From Pseudomonas sp. PDNC002 (lineage in GTDB: Bacteria > Pseudomonadota > Gammaproteobacteria > Pseudomonadales > Pseudomonadaceae), in contig NZ_CP070356.1 of the NCBI RefSeq assembly GCF_016919445.1, forward strand, positions 6,017,502 through 6,081,501: DNA of 64,000 bases. The letters are read 5' to 3'. Shown here in pieces: positions 8,501-16,658 of this stretch; positions within the stretch are counted from its first letter, which is position 1; each line of letters opens with the position of its first letter. The notes beneath the pieces were generated by a model. The model was not told the origin of the DNA and did no database searches. It saw nothing but the letters and a program-made list of their open reading frames with translations. The translations under genes were made by a program, and so were the position numbers.

Positions 8501-8993
8501 AGGCCGCGAAGCCGCCCTGGGCCAGCAGCATGGACTTGGTGAAGCGTTCGAAATCGAGGCCGGTGAGGGTCTCGGTCTGCTTGAGCTTGTCGTTGATCTT
8601 GTCGGTGAGGATTTCGCCTTCACCGCTGGCGCGGTCGATGCGTACGAGTTCGACCTTCGGCGCCTGCAACGCACCCTCGGCCTTGTCGCGGGCGCGGCGC
8701 TGGCTCCAGAAGGCGCGGTACGGCTGCCCCTTCACCTCGAACTCCACCTCGGCGAGGCAGTCGGCGGTGTGCCGGGTCATCAGCTCGTTGCCGCTCTGCG
8801 ACAGCACGCTCATGCGCGGCGTGCGGTGGTACAGCGCCAGGCAGATGGCGTCGAGCAACGTGGTCTTGCCCGCCCCGGTCGGCCCGGTGATGGCGAACAG
8901 GCCGTTGCCGGCGAACGGCTCGGCGGTGAAGTCGATCTTCCACTCGCCCTTGAGCGAGTTGAGGTTCTTCAGGCGCAGGCTGAGGATTCTCAC
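5544..8993 (-). CDS. sbcC: Exonuclease subunit SbcC (Rad50-like ATPase)
   Basis: Predicted 1149 residues. SbcC partners SbcD in a cytoplasmic ATP-dependent nuclease that opens hairpins and trims blocked DNA ends, including cruciforms formed by palindromes. Visible parts are Walker A GPTGAGKTT at residues 37-45, very long Gln/Glu/Ala-rich coiled coils, a zinc hook CPLCGSPEHP near residue 552, the ABC signature LSGGESF near 1046 and Walker B SLFLDEGFGTLDG near 1075. The start is GTG 8993: it overlaps the sbcD stop as GTGA, has GGAGGAG upstream, and gives the family N-terminus (V)RILSLRLKNLNS. The longer open frame upstream lies inside sbcD. The 3' end is coupled to the AAC(6')-like gene. Confidence 0.97.
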   Translation of the reverse strand: MRILSLRLKNLNSLKGEWKIDFTAEPFAGNGLFAITGPTGAGKTTLLDAICLALYHRTPRMSVLSQSGNELMTRHTADCLAEVEFEVKGQPYRAFWSQRRARDKAEGALQAPKVELVRIDRASGEGEILTDKINDKLKQTETLTGLDFERFTKSMLLAQGGFAAFLEANANQRAELLEELTGTEIYGLISQRVFERTREVRGALEQLRARAEGFELLSAEQRGDLEQQGRDAAAQEATLHEQQAALQVQRRWREDLTRAQQQVEQATAQEASARESLQQAQADIKRLADSEPAARLQPLHQAWRSTQQSVEQDRLALEDNRAQQAVSHDQVAHAMWAAAQLAQQASDRRDGEWRAVGEQRQALEARLAQHPHRARLGELLGGWRAQFAQRSRLAQAIAELQRQAHAVDQALQTAATHRQTLHGSVEFMRQQFEVAVAQEAQHQQQLDAVLGGATESALRERLQQSQSHGRSLDRLEQLAQARTQAAAQLARWQPELVALRQRKTERDAAIVTLRERYQATKQQVADKEKLLQQEQRIHQLEHLRAQLQPGEACPLCGSPEHPAVAAYQALDVSSTQRALEQLRQQLTELESEGIALRGELAELDAQCVQGQRQVDDAQAALTQHQEAWRQLCAAQGLALEDDQQLTAERERHEAAQSGLQRQLTALEEHRVHWQQAQQQRQQAERDHADASQQLALFDQKQIHERQRQDERAQQLAAQGVELQQQDAALVAALDELGYAMPADGEQWLAERTAEWQQWQQDQSEGQQLATAERDAEQLAQAARQVAQQWSQRWQAAGFAEREPLAVVPAPQQALAQADEQLAAAQRQADALQGREQTLRERLENEQARLAERLASWQQALAASPFADEMAFLAALLDDDQRAHLTQMRQRLETAITEAVTLHTAAAQDVERLQVEPRGELSLEELDQQLQALAIQLRELGQRQGEIRAQLQGDDNRRASQQSLFAQIARQEDEHDLWQRLNSLIGASDGARYRRFAQGLTLDHLVHLANRQLQRLHGRYQLARRSDGELELEVIDTWQGDTARDCKTLSGGESFLVSLALALALSDLVSHKTSIDSLFLDEGFGTLDGETLEVALDALDSLNATGKTIGVISHVEALKERIPVQLKVHKGVGMGYSQLESQFRFNPEKS

Positions 8994-10210
8994 GAGCGCT
9001 CCTCCTGCAGGTCGGCGACGACCTGGCGGTAGAGCCCGGTCAGCCGTTCGCGCAGCGGTGCGTCCAGTTCCTCGGCGTCCAGGCGCTGGCGAAACACGTC
9101 CTCGGGGCTCAACTCGTCGAGGGTTTCCTTGGACTCGCTGAACAGCGCGGCCTGTGCGGTGCCGCGCGCTTTTCGGGTACGCAGGACGATCACCGGCAGG
9201 TCTTCGCAGAGTTTTTCCACGCGCAGCTGGATATCGGTGAGGTAGTCGTCGGTGTGCACCAGGACTTCCAGCCATACTGGCTGTTCCGCGCTGCCTTCAC
9301 GGGCGACTCGGGCCAGTTCGGCAGGCAATTCGGCGAGGCTGCCGGACACCGACTTCATCGGCTGAAAGCGCGGCACGGGCAAGGCGGTGACGCTGCGCAG
9401 GCCGCTGTCATCGACATCCACCAGCAGCACTTCCTTGCCCTGGGTCGCTTCGTCGAAGCTCAGGGCGATGGGCGAGCCGCAGTAGCGGATGTGCTCCAGC
9501 CCGCCTACCTTCTGCGGTCGGTGGATGTGGCCGAGGGCAATATAGTCCGCCGCCGGGAAGGCGCTGGTGGGGAAGGCTTCCAGCGTGCCCACGTAGATTT
9601 CCCGCACCGACTCGCTGGCACTCGCGCCCACAGTGGTGAGATGCCCGGTGGCAATGATCGGCAGGTGCCGGCCGAGGTCCTCGCGCTGTGCCTCGGCGCG
9701 TTCGAACAGCTCGCGGTAATGCGCCTGGATCGCCTGTTGCAACGCCAGTTGCTTGTCCTGCGCACTTTGCCCGGCCTGGCTGGTGAGCACGTCGCGCGGG
9801 CGAATGAACGGGATCGCGCAGAGGATCGCGCCGGGCTGGCCATCGCGCTGCGGCAGTACCAGCAGTTGGCGGTCAAGGTCGGTGCCGACGGCGGCGATCA
9901 CCTGCGTGTCGAGGCACGCCAGCAAGTCGCGGGACTCCTCCAGCATCGCCACCGAATCATGGTTGCCGCCCAGCACCACCAGGCGCGCACCGGTATCGCG
10001 CAAATCGACGATGAAGCGGTTGTACTGCTCACGCGCATAACTGGGCGGCGCGCCGGTGTCGAAAATGTCGCCGGCGATGATCACCGCGTCCACGGCCTGC
10101 TCGCGTACCTGCTCGATCAGCCAGGCGCAGAAGGCCTGGTGCTCGGCCTCGCGGCTCTTGCCCATGAAGTGCTGGCCCAGGTGCCAGTCGGAGGTGTGGA
10201 GAATGCGCAT
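8990..10210 (-). CDS. sbcD: Exonuclease subunit SbcD (Mre11-like nuclease)
   Basis: Predicted 406 residues. This is the catalytic phosphoesterase of the SbcCD nuclease. The metal-binding motifs appear in order: HTSDWHLGQ at the N-terminus, GDIFDTGAPP, GGNHDS, TGHLTT and GHIHRPQ, which together hold two Mn ions in the family. The start at 10210 is chosen because family members begin MRILHTSDWHLG; the open frame extends upstream but shows no homology there. It is the first gene of the sbcD-sbcC-aac unit, with a GTGA overlap to sbcC. SbcCD acts on long palindromes, which is notable in a window this rich in REPINs, though REPIN stems are short. Confidence 0.97.
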   Translation of the reverse strand: MRILHTSDWHLGQHFMGKSREAEHQAFCAWLIEQVREQAVDAVIIAGDIFDTGAPPSYAREQYNRFIVDLRDTGARLVVLGGNHDSVAMLEESRDLLACLDTQVIAAVGTDLDRQLLVLPQRDGQPGAILCAIPFIRPRDVLTSQAGQSAQDKQLALQQAIQAHYRELFERAEAQREDLGRHLPIIATGHLTTVGASASESVREIYVGTLEAFPTSAFPAADYIALGHIHRPQKVGGLEHIRYCGSPIALSFDEATQGKEVLLVDVDDSGLRSVTALPVPRFQPMKSVSGSLAELPAELARVAREGSAEQPVWLEVLVHTDDYLTDIQLRVEKLCEDLPVIVLRTRKARGTAQAALFSESKETLDELSPEDVFRQRLDAEELDAPLRERLTGLYRQVVADLQEERS

Positions 10211-10343
10211 GCCGTGAAGTCCGCAGCCGTGTTTCGAAGGATTCGGATGATAGCGGCTTCCGCCCCCGCATTGGCGGATTCGCCTGCCGTCGCCGCGCAG
10301 GCTGGCTATCGTTTCAGGACAGCAGTCGCCACAAGGACTCCCC

Positions 10344-11708
10344 ATGCAACGCCTTCTGAACATGCTCAAGGACCTCGCCATCCTGGTCCGCGCCAACCTG
10401 TGGCTGGTGCCGGTGCTGGCCGCGCTGGTGGCGGCCGTCTTCTACTTCGTCGCCCCGCCGCCACCGATGAGCGCCACCCTGGCCACTGGCGCGCCGGGCG
10501 GTAGCTATGCGGTGTTCGGCCAGCGGCTGAAGGAAGAACTGGCCAAGCAGGGGTTCGACCTGAAGCTGGTACGCACCTCTGGTTCGAGGGAGAACCTGGG
10601 CGAGTTGCTGGATGGCGCTAGCGGCGTGGACCTGGCACTGGTGCAAAGCGGCCAGGAGCGCCAGCTGGAAGCCAAGCAGCGCGCGCAGTTGCACACCCTC
10701 GGTGCAATGTTCCAGGAGCCGTTGTGGCTGTTCCAGCGACGCGACGCGAAGATCGACCGCCTGGCCGACCTGCAGGCGCTGCGCGTCGCCATCGGCAGCG
10801 CGGGCAGCGGCACGGAGGCGGTGACCGAGGCGATCCTCACGGCCAACGAGATTCCCTTCCAACCGCTGCCGGCGGGTTGGCAGGCACGCGGCGGCAACGC
10901 CGTGGCCAATGAGCTGCTGGCCGGCGATTTGGATGCCGCGTTCTTCGTCGGCCCGGCGGAAAACCCGCTGGTGCAACGGCTGGCCGCCAGCCCCGAGCTG
11001 AAGCTCGCCGGCTTCCGCCGTGCCCACGCCTACGAAGCACGGATTCCCTTCCTCAAGCGCGTGGATGTCAGCGAGGGCTTGCTGAACCTGGCGCAGAACA
11101 TGCCGGACCAGGACATCGCCACGCTCGCACCGGTGGCGACCCTGGTGATCAACGATGCCTTCCACCCGGCGCTCACCCCGCTGATCCTGGAAGCGGCGCG
11201 CGAGGTGATGAAGAGCGGCACCCTGCTCGACCCGGCCGGCGCCTTCCCCAGCGCCGAGCCGCGCACCCTGGGTCTGCAGGAAGACGCCGAGCGCTACTAC
11301 AAGAACGGCCCGCCGCTGTTGCAGCGCTTCCTGCCCTTCCGTATCGCCTCGCTCGCGGATCGCTACATCATCCTGCTGATTCCCTTCATCGCCATCCTCA
11401 TTCCGCTGATGAAGTCCATCGGCCCGCTGTACCGCTGGCGCATCCGCGCGCGCATCTACCGCTGGTACCGCTACCTGCGCGAAATCGACCGGCGCCTGGA
11501 CGAGCGCACGGGCAGCGCCGAATTGAGCACCGAGATCGAACGCCTGGAGCAACTCGAAGCCGAGCTGGCGAAGGTCGAGGTGCCGCTGTCGTACTACAAC
11601 GAGCTGTACGAATTGCACCTGCACCTGAACTACGTGATTCGCCGCCTGCGCCAGCTGCGACGTAATCGGCGTGAACGCGATGCGGGGCTGGCGCCGGCGG
11701 CGGACTGA
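10344..11708 (+). CDS. TAXI-family TRAP-type solute-binding protein with C-terminal membrane anchor
   Basis: Predicted 454 residues. An N-terminal membrane segment (LWLVPVLAALVAAVFYFVA) precedes a TAXI substrate-binding domain starting with the family signature ATGAPGGSYAVFGQRLKEEL and including VALVQ/VDLALVQSG-like and IGSAGSGTEAV stretches. Unusually, residues ~340-365 form a second hydrophobic helix (YIILLIPFIAILIPLM), followed by a basic, Arg/Leu/Glu-rich tail that looks like coiled coil (LEQLEAELAKVEV). TAXI proteins normally feed a TRAP permease, but no TRAP permease gene is adjacent. A role in ligand sensing or an orphan binding function is possible. Start 10344 has AAGGA upstream. Confidence 0.85.
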   Translation: MQRLLNMLKDLAILVRANLWLVPVLAALVAAVFYFVAPPPPMSATLATGAPGGSYAVFGQRLKEELAKQGFDLKLVRTSGSRENLGELLDGASGVDLALVQSGQERQLEAKQRAQLHTLGAMFQEPLWLFQRRDAKIDRLADLQALRVAIGSAGSGTEAVTEAILTANEIPFQPLPAGWQARGGNAVANELLAGDLDAAFFVGPAENPLVQRLAASPELKLAGFRRAHAYEARIPFLKRVDVSEGLLNLAQNMPDQDIATLAPVATLVINDAFHPALTPLILEAAREVMKSGTLLDPAGAFPSAEPRTLGLQEDAERYYKNGPPLLQRFLPFRIASLADRYIILLIPFIAILIPLMKSIGPLYRWRIRARIYRWYRYLREIDRRLDERTGSAELSTEIERLEQLEAELAKVEVPLSYYNELYELHLHLNYVIRRLRQLRRNRRERDAGLAPAAD

Positions 11709-11823
11709 TCGGCGTCGCGCATCCCGGCGCCGGGTCGGGTAAACTCTGGCGTTTTCCAATCCGCCCGCCCCGCCGCCGCCTCGATGCGCGCGGCGTGGCC
11801 GGCACTGAACATCCGGGTCCGCC

Positions 11824-12831
11824 ATGCCGATTCGTCACGCCATCGTCCACCTGATCGACAAGAAGCCCGACGGCAATCCCGCGACGCTGCACGCGCGCCA
11901 AGCCGAACTGGGCGACTCCCAGGCCATCGAGAACCTGATGGCCGACCTCAACGAGAGCTACAACGCCAAGCCGAACAAGGCCTGGGGCCTGTTCCAGGGC
12001 GAATCCGGGGCCTACCCGTTCAGCGGCTGGCTGACCGAGTACCTGGACGGCGGCAAGGACTTCGTCGGCTTCTCCGTGCAGGCGGTCGAACACCTGAAGT
12101 CGCTGATGGAAGAGTCCAATCTCTCCACCGGCGGCCACGTCTTGTTCTGCCATTACCAGCAGGGCATGACCGACTACCTGGCCATCGCCCTGCTGCACCA
12201 CAGCGAAGGCGTGGCGGTGACCGAGTCGCTGGAGGTCACCCCGTCGCGCCACCTCGATCTCGGCCAGTTGCACATGGCAGCGCGGATCAATATTTCCGAG
12301 TGGCGCAACAACAAGACCTCCAAGCAGTACATCTCCTTCATCAAGGGCAAGGGCGGCAAGAAGGTCTCGGACTACTTCCGCGACTTCATCGGCTGCACCG
12401 AGGGCGTCGACGGCCCGAGCGAGACCCGCACGCTGCTCAAGGCTTTCAGCGATTTCGTCGAGAGCGAAGACCTGCCCGAAGAGCAGGCCCGCGAGAAGAC
12501 CGACGTGCTGGTGGACTACGCCACCAGCCAGGCCAAGATCGGCGAGCCGATGGCCCTGGACGCGCTCTCCGAGCTGATGGACGACCAGGCGCCACGCGCC
12601 TTCTACGACTACATCCGCAACAAGGACTACGGCCTGTCGCCGGAAATCCCGGCGGACAAGCGCACCCTCAATCAATTCCGCCGCTTCACCGGCCGCGCCG
12701 AGGGGCTGTCGATCAGCTTCGAAGCGCACCTGCTGGGCAGCAAGGTGGAGTACGACGAGGCGCGCGACATGCTGATCATCCGCGGCCTGCCGACCCAATT
12801 GCAGGACCAGCTCAAGCGGCGCAAGGACTGA
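11824..12831 (+). CDS. ndpA: Nucleoid-associated protein NdpA (YejK family)
   Basis: Predicted 335 residues, the expected length. The N-terminus [17 protein letters not shown] and the internal [19 protein letters not shown] and [21 protein letters not shown] are typical of the 37-kDa NdpA/YejK proteins, which associate with the nucleoid by biochemical evidence but whose molecular role is poorly known. The gene stands alone, followed by a strong terminator at 12848-12876. Confidence 0.93.
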   Translation: MPIRHAIVHLIDKKPDGNPATLHARQAELGDSQAIENLMADLNESYNAKPNKAWGLFQGESGAYPFSGWLTEYLDGGKDFVGFSVQAVEHLKSLMEESNLSTGGHVLFCHYQQGMTDYLAIALLHHSEGVAVTESLEVTPSRHLDLGQLHMAARINISEWRNNKTSKQYISFIKGKGGKKVSDYFRDFIGCTEGVDGPSETRTLLKAFSDFVESEDLPEEQAREKTDVLVDYATSQAKIGEPMALDALSELMDDQAPRAFYDYIRNKDYGLSPEIPADKRTLNQFRRFTGRAEGLSISFEAHLLGSKVEYDEARDMLIIRGLPTQLQDQLKRRKD

Positions 12832-12847
12832 GGTCCGTGCGCTGACG

Positions 12848-12876
12848 AAAAAGCCCATCTCGCGATGGGCTTTTTT
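12848..12876 (+). terminator. Rho-independent terminator of ndpA
   Basis: Perfect 7-bp stem GCCCATC/GATGGGC with TCGC-type loop, flanked by A5 and T6; it lies 17 bp after the ndpA stop. The A tract makes it potentially bidirectional. Confidence 0.92.
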
Positions 12877-12900
12877 GTGGCTGACGATTTGACGCTGTGC

Positions 12901-12977
12901 GGTTCGCGAGCAAGCTCGCTCCTACAAAAAGCCCGCTGGGCGTTCCGGCGACCCGTAGGAGCGAGCTTGCTCGCCAA
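12901..12977. repeat. REPIN, GTAGGAGCGAGC family (two inverted REPs)
   Basis: A reverse copy (12901-12925, ending GCTCGCTCCTAC) and a forward copy (12955-12977, starting GTAGGAGCGAGCTTGCTCGC) face each other across ~29 bp. This is the classic doublet organisation of Pseudomonas REP sequences. Confidence 0.9.
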
Positions 12978-13064
12978 CCTGCCAACTTCCGACAAAACAA
13001 CCCAGAGCGGCCGGCTCCGCGCTGCTAGAGTCAATCCAGGCGCCTCACGTTCGCGGTGGCCGCC

Positions 13065-13991
13065 ATGTCTGCCCTGCACGCTCTCACCGCCGCAGTTTCC
13101 CCGCTCTCCGGGCATCCCCGGGTGCACCACTCGGCTCTCGCGCTGCTGCTCCTGCTCTGTACCCACCTCGCCCTGGCCGCCGCGGCGTCACCCGCGCTGA
13201 CGCCCAACGTCGCGCGTTTCGTCCTGGCCAACGCCGAATTCAGCGTGATGCACGAGATGGGGCACATGCTGATCGCCGAGTACGACCTGCCCGTATTGGG
13301 GCGCGAGGAAGACGCGGCGGACCAGCTCGGCTTCATCCTGCTGTTCCGCCTCTACGCGAAGCTGCCGCGCGACGAAGTGGACGCGCGCCTGCTGGACATC
13401 GCCGATTACTGGCGCCTGGAATGGCAGACGCCCAAGCCGCCGCCGGACCAGGTGCTGGCCTGGGACAGCCATCCGCTGGACGAGCAGCGCTACTACAACA
13501 TCGCCTGCCTGCTGTACGGCAGCGACATGGCGCGGCTGGACTGGCTGCCGCCGCTCACTGGCCTGCCCTACGAGCGCGCCGTCTACTGCGACCAGGAGTT
13601 TCGCCAGGCGAGCAAGGCGCTGGAGTGGATTCGCCACGCGCGACGACATGCGTCCATTCAGCATCGCGCCGCGCTGCGTCTGAACTACGACACGCCAGCG
13701 GTGGATCGCGATGCGACGCTGCCGCTGATCGCCCTGCTGCGTGACGGCGACCACTTGCAGTTGATGGTGGACGAGGTCTTCCGCCTGTTCCGCCCGCCGC
13801 GTCCGCTGACGATCCAGCTGGTCAGCTGCGGCGCGCCGGACGCCTGGTACAACAGCAACAGCGGGGAAATGGCGCTCTGTTACGAGCGCCTGCAGCATTT
13901 CCGCGACATGGCCGAGAACCTGCCGCGCTTGCGTACGCCGATGATGCGGCGGTGCCCCGGTCCGGCAGGACTCAGACCGGGCGGATGCTGA
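13065..13991 (+). CDS. DUF4344-type putative zinc metallopeptidase, secreted
   Basis: Predicted 308 residues. The hydrophobic N-terminal stretch ALALLLLLCTHLALAAAAS looks like a signal peptide preceded by a longer polar n-region. The zinc motif HEMGH (HExxH) occurs in FSVMHEMGHMLIAEYDLPV, followed by REEDAADQL, where an acidic residue is the likely third ligand. Paired cysteines occur (ACLL, VYCDQ, LVSCGAP, ALCYE). This matches DUF4344 proteins, whose substrates are unknown. A GTG at 13056 is an alternative start. The 3' end overlaps the convergent glutathione transferase gene by 20 bp (13972-13991). Confidence 0.85.
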   Translation: MSALHALTAAVSPLSGHPRVHHSALALLLLLCTHLALAAAASPALTPNVARFVLANAEFSVMHEMGHMLIAEYDLPVLGREEDAADQLGFILLFRLYAKLPRDEVDARLLDIADYWRLEWQTPKPPPDQVLAWDSHPLDEQRYYNIACLLYGSDMARLDWLPPLTGLPYERAVYCDQEFRQASKALEWIRHARRHASIQHRAALRLNYDTPAVDRDATLPLIALLRDGDHLQLMVDEVFRLFRPPRPLTIQLVSCGAPDAWYNSNSGEMALCYERLQHFRDMAENLPRLRTPMMRRCPGPAGLRPGGC

Positions 13992-14907
13992 AACCGATGC
14001 GCGGGAAGTGAACGTGGACGACGCCCGCGCGCGGATCTTCGCGACGCAGGATCAGGCTCTCGCGGCCCGCATGCAGCAACTCCCCTTCCACCGGATCACA
14101 ACCATAGTCGGTGGCGGCGATCACTACGCGCTGGCCGATCTGGAAGCCATTGGGGTCGACGAAGCCATCCTCCGGCAGCGCGGCGGGCTGGCTGTCGCGG
14201 GCGACGGCGATGGCCTCGTCGGCACTCATCGGGCTGGACGCGCCATGGCCGAAACCGAGCACGCGGGCAAGCCAGGCGCTGACCGCCGGATAGTCATCCA
14301 CCAGCGGCGAAGTCACCGGGGTAGCCTTGACGAACCACAGGCAGTGGGCCAGCGAGAAATCGGCGATGGACGGCTCGCCGAAGAGGAAATCACCCTCCTC
14401 GCGGGACAGTTGCTGCTCGATGCGCGCCATGAACGCAGGCCACTGGTGCTTGGCCTGCTCGGCCGACAGCTTGCTCGCGGTGCCGCCGCTGAACAGCTGG
14501 CTGCGGTCGGCGACGAAGGCCTTGAGGAACTCCGGCGGCAGCTTGCCGAAGCGCATGGCAATGGATTCCGGCTGGAACACCAGGCTGACGGCGTGCTGGA
14601 AGATCACCGAGTCGACCCACTGGGCGAAGCTGGCGGAGGTGAACTCGTGGCCTTCGGGGAACAGCGCCGGCACGGCCTTTTCCTGCTCCAGGCGGCGGGC
14701 GATCAGCGCGGTGTCGCAGTAGATGTCGGCGCCGACCTGCAACACCGGCGTCTTGCGGTAACCGCCGGTCAAGGGCATCAGGTCCGGCTTGGGCATCAGC
14801 GGCGGAATGGTCACCGAGCGCCAGGACAGTTGCTTGAAGCCCAGCATCAGACGCGCCTTTTCGGCGAAGGGCGAAGTCGGGTAGTGGTGCAGGATCAACT
14901 CGGACAT
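13972..14907 (-). CDS. Glutathione S-transferase family protein with C-terminal extension
   Basis: Predicted 311 residues, about 100 longer than a canonical GST. Residues ~1-80 are the thioredoxin-like domain (LILHHYPTSPFAEKARLMLG, with the cis-Pro region RKTPVLQVGADIYCDTALIARRLE). Residues ~90-215 are the all-helical domain (FGEPSIADFSLAHCLWF). The last ~90 residues form a beta-rich extension (GFQIGQRVVIAATDYGCDPVEGEL) not usual in GSTs. The Ser-Pro-Phe near the active site fits a serine-type enzyme. Start 14907 is preferred to 14919 because GGAG lies at good distance. The partner substrate is unknown. The gene overlaps the opposing DUF4344 gene at its 3' end. Confidence 0.88.
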   Translation of the reverse strand: MSELILHHYPTSPFAEKARLMLGFKQLSWRSVTIPPLMPKPDLMPLTGGYRKTPVLQVGADIYCDTALIARRLEQEKAVPALFPEGHEFTSASFAQWVDSVIFQHAVSLVFQPESIAMRFGKLPPEFLKAFVADRSQLFSGGTASKLSAEQAKHQWPAFMARIEQQLSREEGDFLFGEPSIADFSLAHCLWFVKATPVTSPLVDDYPAVSAWLARVLGFGHGASSPMSADEAIAVARDSQPAALPEDGFVDPNGFQIGQRVVIAATDYGCDPVEGELLHAGRESLILRREDPRAGVVHVHFPRIGFSIRPV

Positions 14908-14970
14908 CACAGGCTCCAACGGCCGGAAGGTGGTCCGGCAGCTTAACCCGTGCGCGGGGCGAGTCCTACC

Positions 14971-15276
14971 TCATCCCTCGGATGGGACGACATCCACGGC
15001 GCTGATGGAGAATGGATTGGCGAGTACCAGGCGCTCCTTGGCCAGCTTGGTCAGCGCCTTGATCGCGCGCTCGCGGCGCAGGGCGTCGCCCTTGCCGGGG
15101 CAGGCCTCGACGTAGACCAGCGCCTGCGCCGGGCTCGAGTGGAAGAAACGCGCGCCCTTGCCACTGCGATGGGCCTCGAACCGGCGCCGCGCATCGTCAC
15201 TGATGCCGCAGTAGAGCGCGCCGTTCTCGGCGCGCACCAGGTAGACGAACCAGGGTTTGGGCTGGGCCGCCGTCAC
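14971..15276 (-). CDS. GIY-YIG nuclease-domain protein (YhbQ/UPF0213-like)
   Basis: Predicted 101 residues starting at GTG 15276. It is a minimal GIY-YIG domain: [20 protein letters not shown] supplies the two beta strands (here Y-V and Y-C-G-I), Arg of [11 protein letters not shown] and the C-terminal catalytic Glu region ALRRERAIK. Family members of this size have been described as DNA-structure nucleases of uncertain role. The GTG overlaps the stop of the upstream glutathione transferase gene as GTGA, so the two are translationally coupled. Confidence 0.88.
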   Translation of the reverse strand: MTAAQPKPWFVYLVRAENGALYCGISDDARRRFEAHRSGKGARFFHSSPAQALVYVEACPGKGDALRRERAIKALTKLAKERLVLANPFSISAVDVVPSEG

Positions 15277-15974
15277 GACGCCCAGACCCGCGCCTGCATG
15301 CGGTCGCAGTAGGCGACCAGGCGTTCATAGCTGCGCGCCATGTCGTTGAGCGGGGTTTCCAGGGTGCTGAGGATCAGGTTCGCCAGCACCCCGTAGGTGG
15401 CGGCATCCGCGCTGCACGGCTGAGCGCCACCAAAGTACGGCAGGTCGCCGAGCATGCCGTCCAGCGCCTCCAGGTCGTCGCGGGCGAAGCTGAGCAACTC
15501 CTCGCGGTTATGGCGCATCAGGCCACGGCCCTTCAGGTCAGCGCGGATCTTGCGCTGCATGAGCACGCCCACGGCCGGGCGCAACGGCGCCGGGATGCCA
15601 CGGAACATGACGTCCTTGACCTGGCGGAAACCGGGTTCGTCGAGCCAGCGGAAATAGACCAGCAGTGGCACCAGGTGCTCGTCGCACAAACGGGTGATCG
15701 ACACGGCCCAGCCACGCCCGCGGGCGTCCAGGCCGGCATCCAGGTCGAATTCATAGTATTGCTGCAGGGTGCGCATGATGATCGACGTGTCGGCGATGGG
15801 CTTGCCGTCCAGCGTGACGAAGGGCAGCTTGCCCTTGGGGCCCTTGCGCGGGTCCATCACATGCTTGATCTGGTATTCGAGCCCGGCCAGGCGCAGGAAG
15901 GTCTCCAGCTTCAGGCAGAAAGGGCTGACATTGGGTACGTTGAAGGCGGGCGGGAACTGGAAAAGTGTGATCAT
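15273..15974 (-). CDS. Glutathione S-transferase family protein (FAX/metaxin-like)
   Basis: Predicted 233 residues. The N-terminal thioredoxin-like part reads [20 protein letters not shown], with a Cys in the SPFC position, followed by [20 protein letters not shown] (cis-Pro region and Ser for glutathione). The C-terminal helical domain includes [19 protein letters not shown]. The pattern is that of the 'failed axon connections'/metaxin-like GST branch common in Proteobacteria, whose substrates are mostly unknown. It is the first gene of a pair with the GIY-YIG gene. Confidence 0.87.
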   Translation of the reverse strand: MITLFQFPPAFNVPNVSPFCLKLETFLRLAGLEYQIKHVMDPRKGPKGKLPFVTLDGKPIADTSIIMRTLQQYYEFDLDAGLDARGRGWAVSITRLCDEHLVPLLVYFRWLDEPGFRQVKDVMFRGIPAPLRPAVGVLMQRKIRADLKGRGLMRHNREELLSFARDDLEALDGMLGDLPYFGGAQPCSADAATYGVLANLILSTLETPLNDMARSYERLVAYCDRMQARVWAS

Positions 15975-16047
15975 GGCGGCGTCCGGCTTTCAGTCGCCTG
16001 TCATTTAAGCCTATCCAGCCGCGCCGGGCGAGCCCGAAAGCCTCGGA

Positions 16048-16530
16048 TCAAGCGCGCGCGGCCCGTTGTGCGCGATAGGCCGCAAGACCTTTTGCCGCTT
16101 GTGCGCGAATCGCCGCCTGCACCGGCGGCGCCCAGCCCAGCAGGGTTCCCTTGGCGCCAAGGGCCTGCCGAGACCACTTCCAGAGGTCGAAGGAGTCCGC
16201 GTGACGACAGATCAATCCGTCACGGAACTGGAAATGTGCCTGGATGTGATTCGTCACTTTCCGGCCTGTCTGGGTGAAGGTGTAGGACGCCACCCAGCGC
16301 GCCGAGCCGCGTTGATCGTCCGCCTCGACGCCTTCGTAGCTGAGAGAAAAGTCCTGCGCCCGCGTCGTCAGCATCCGCCACATGTCCCCGGCCTCGCCCC
16401 CACGCAGATCGGTGAAGACGGGGTCGCTGAAGTGCACGTCGGCGCTGTAGCAGGCGGCCATGGCGTCGCCGTCGCGGCGCTGGAAGGCCTGGTAGAAACG
16501 CTCGATCAGTTGGGCGTGGGGGTGGGCCAT
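16048..16530 (-). CDS. NTF2-like/ketosteroid-isomerase-like protein
   Basis: Predicted 160 residues from MAHPHAQL at 16530; an in-frame ATG at 16572 would add 14 poorly conserved residues. The SnoaL-like fold is visible: LIERFYQAFQRRDGDAMAACYSADVHFSDPVF, the aromatic-rich strands and FRDGLICRHADSFDLWKWSRQALG. Proteins of this type are small cone-shaped enzymes or binding proteins; nothing here fixes the ligand. It lies divergent from the GlxA-type regulator. Confidence 0.85.
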   Translation of the reverse strand: MAHPHAQLIERFYQAFQRRDGDAMAACYSADVHFSDPVFTDLRGGEAGDMWRMLTTRAQDFSLSYEGVEADDQRGSARWVASYTFTQTGRKVTNHIQAHFQFRDGLICRHADSFDLWKWSRQALGAKGTLLGWAPPVQAAIRAQAAKGLAAYRAQRAARA

Positions 16531-16658
16531 GTCAGCACTCGCGGCAGGAGGGAATGTGTGCAGTATCGGCATGGAGTGGACTGGACACGATTGGCAATAT
16601 CGACAACATTATGACCAATAGCGCCAAACTCCTCCCCCCCCATGCACAGCGAGACGCC

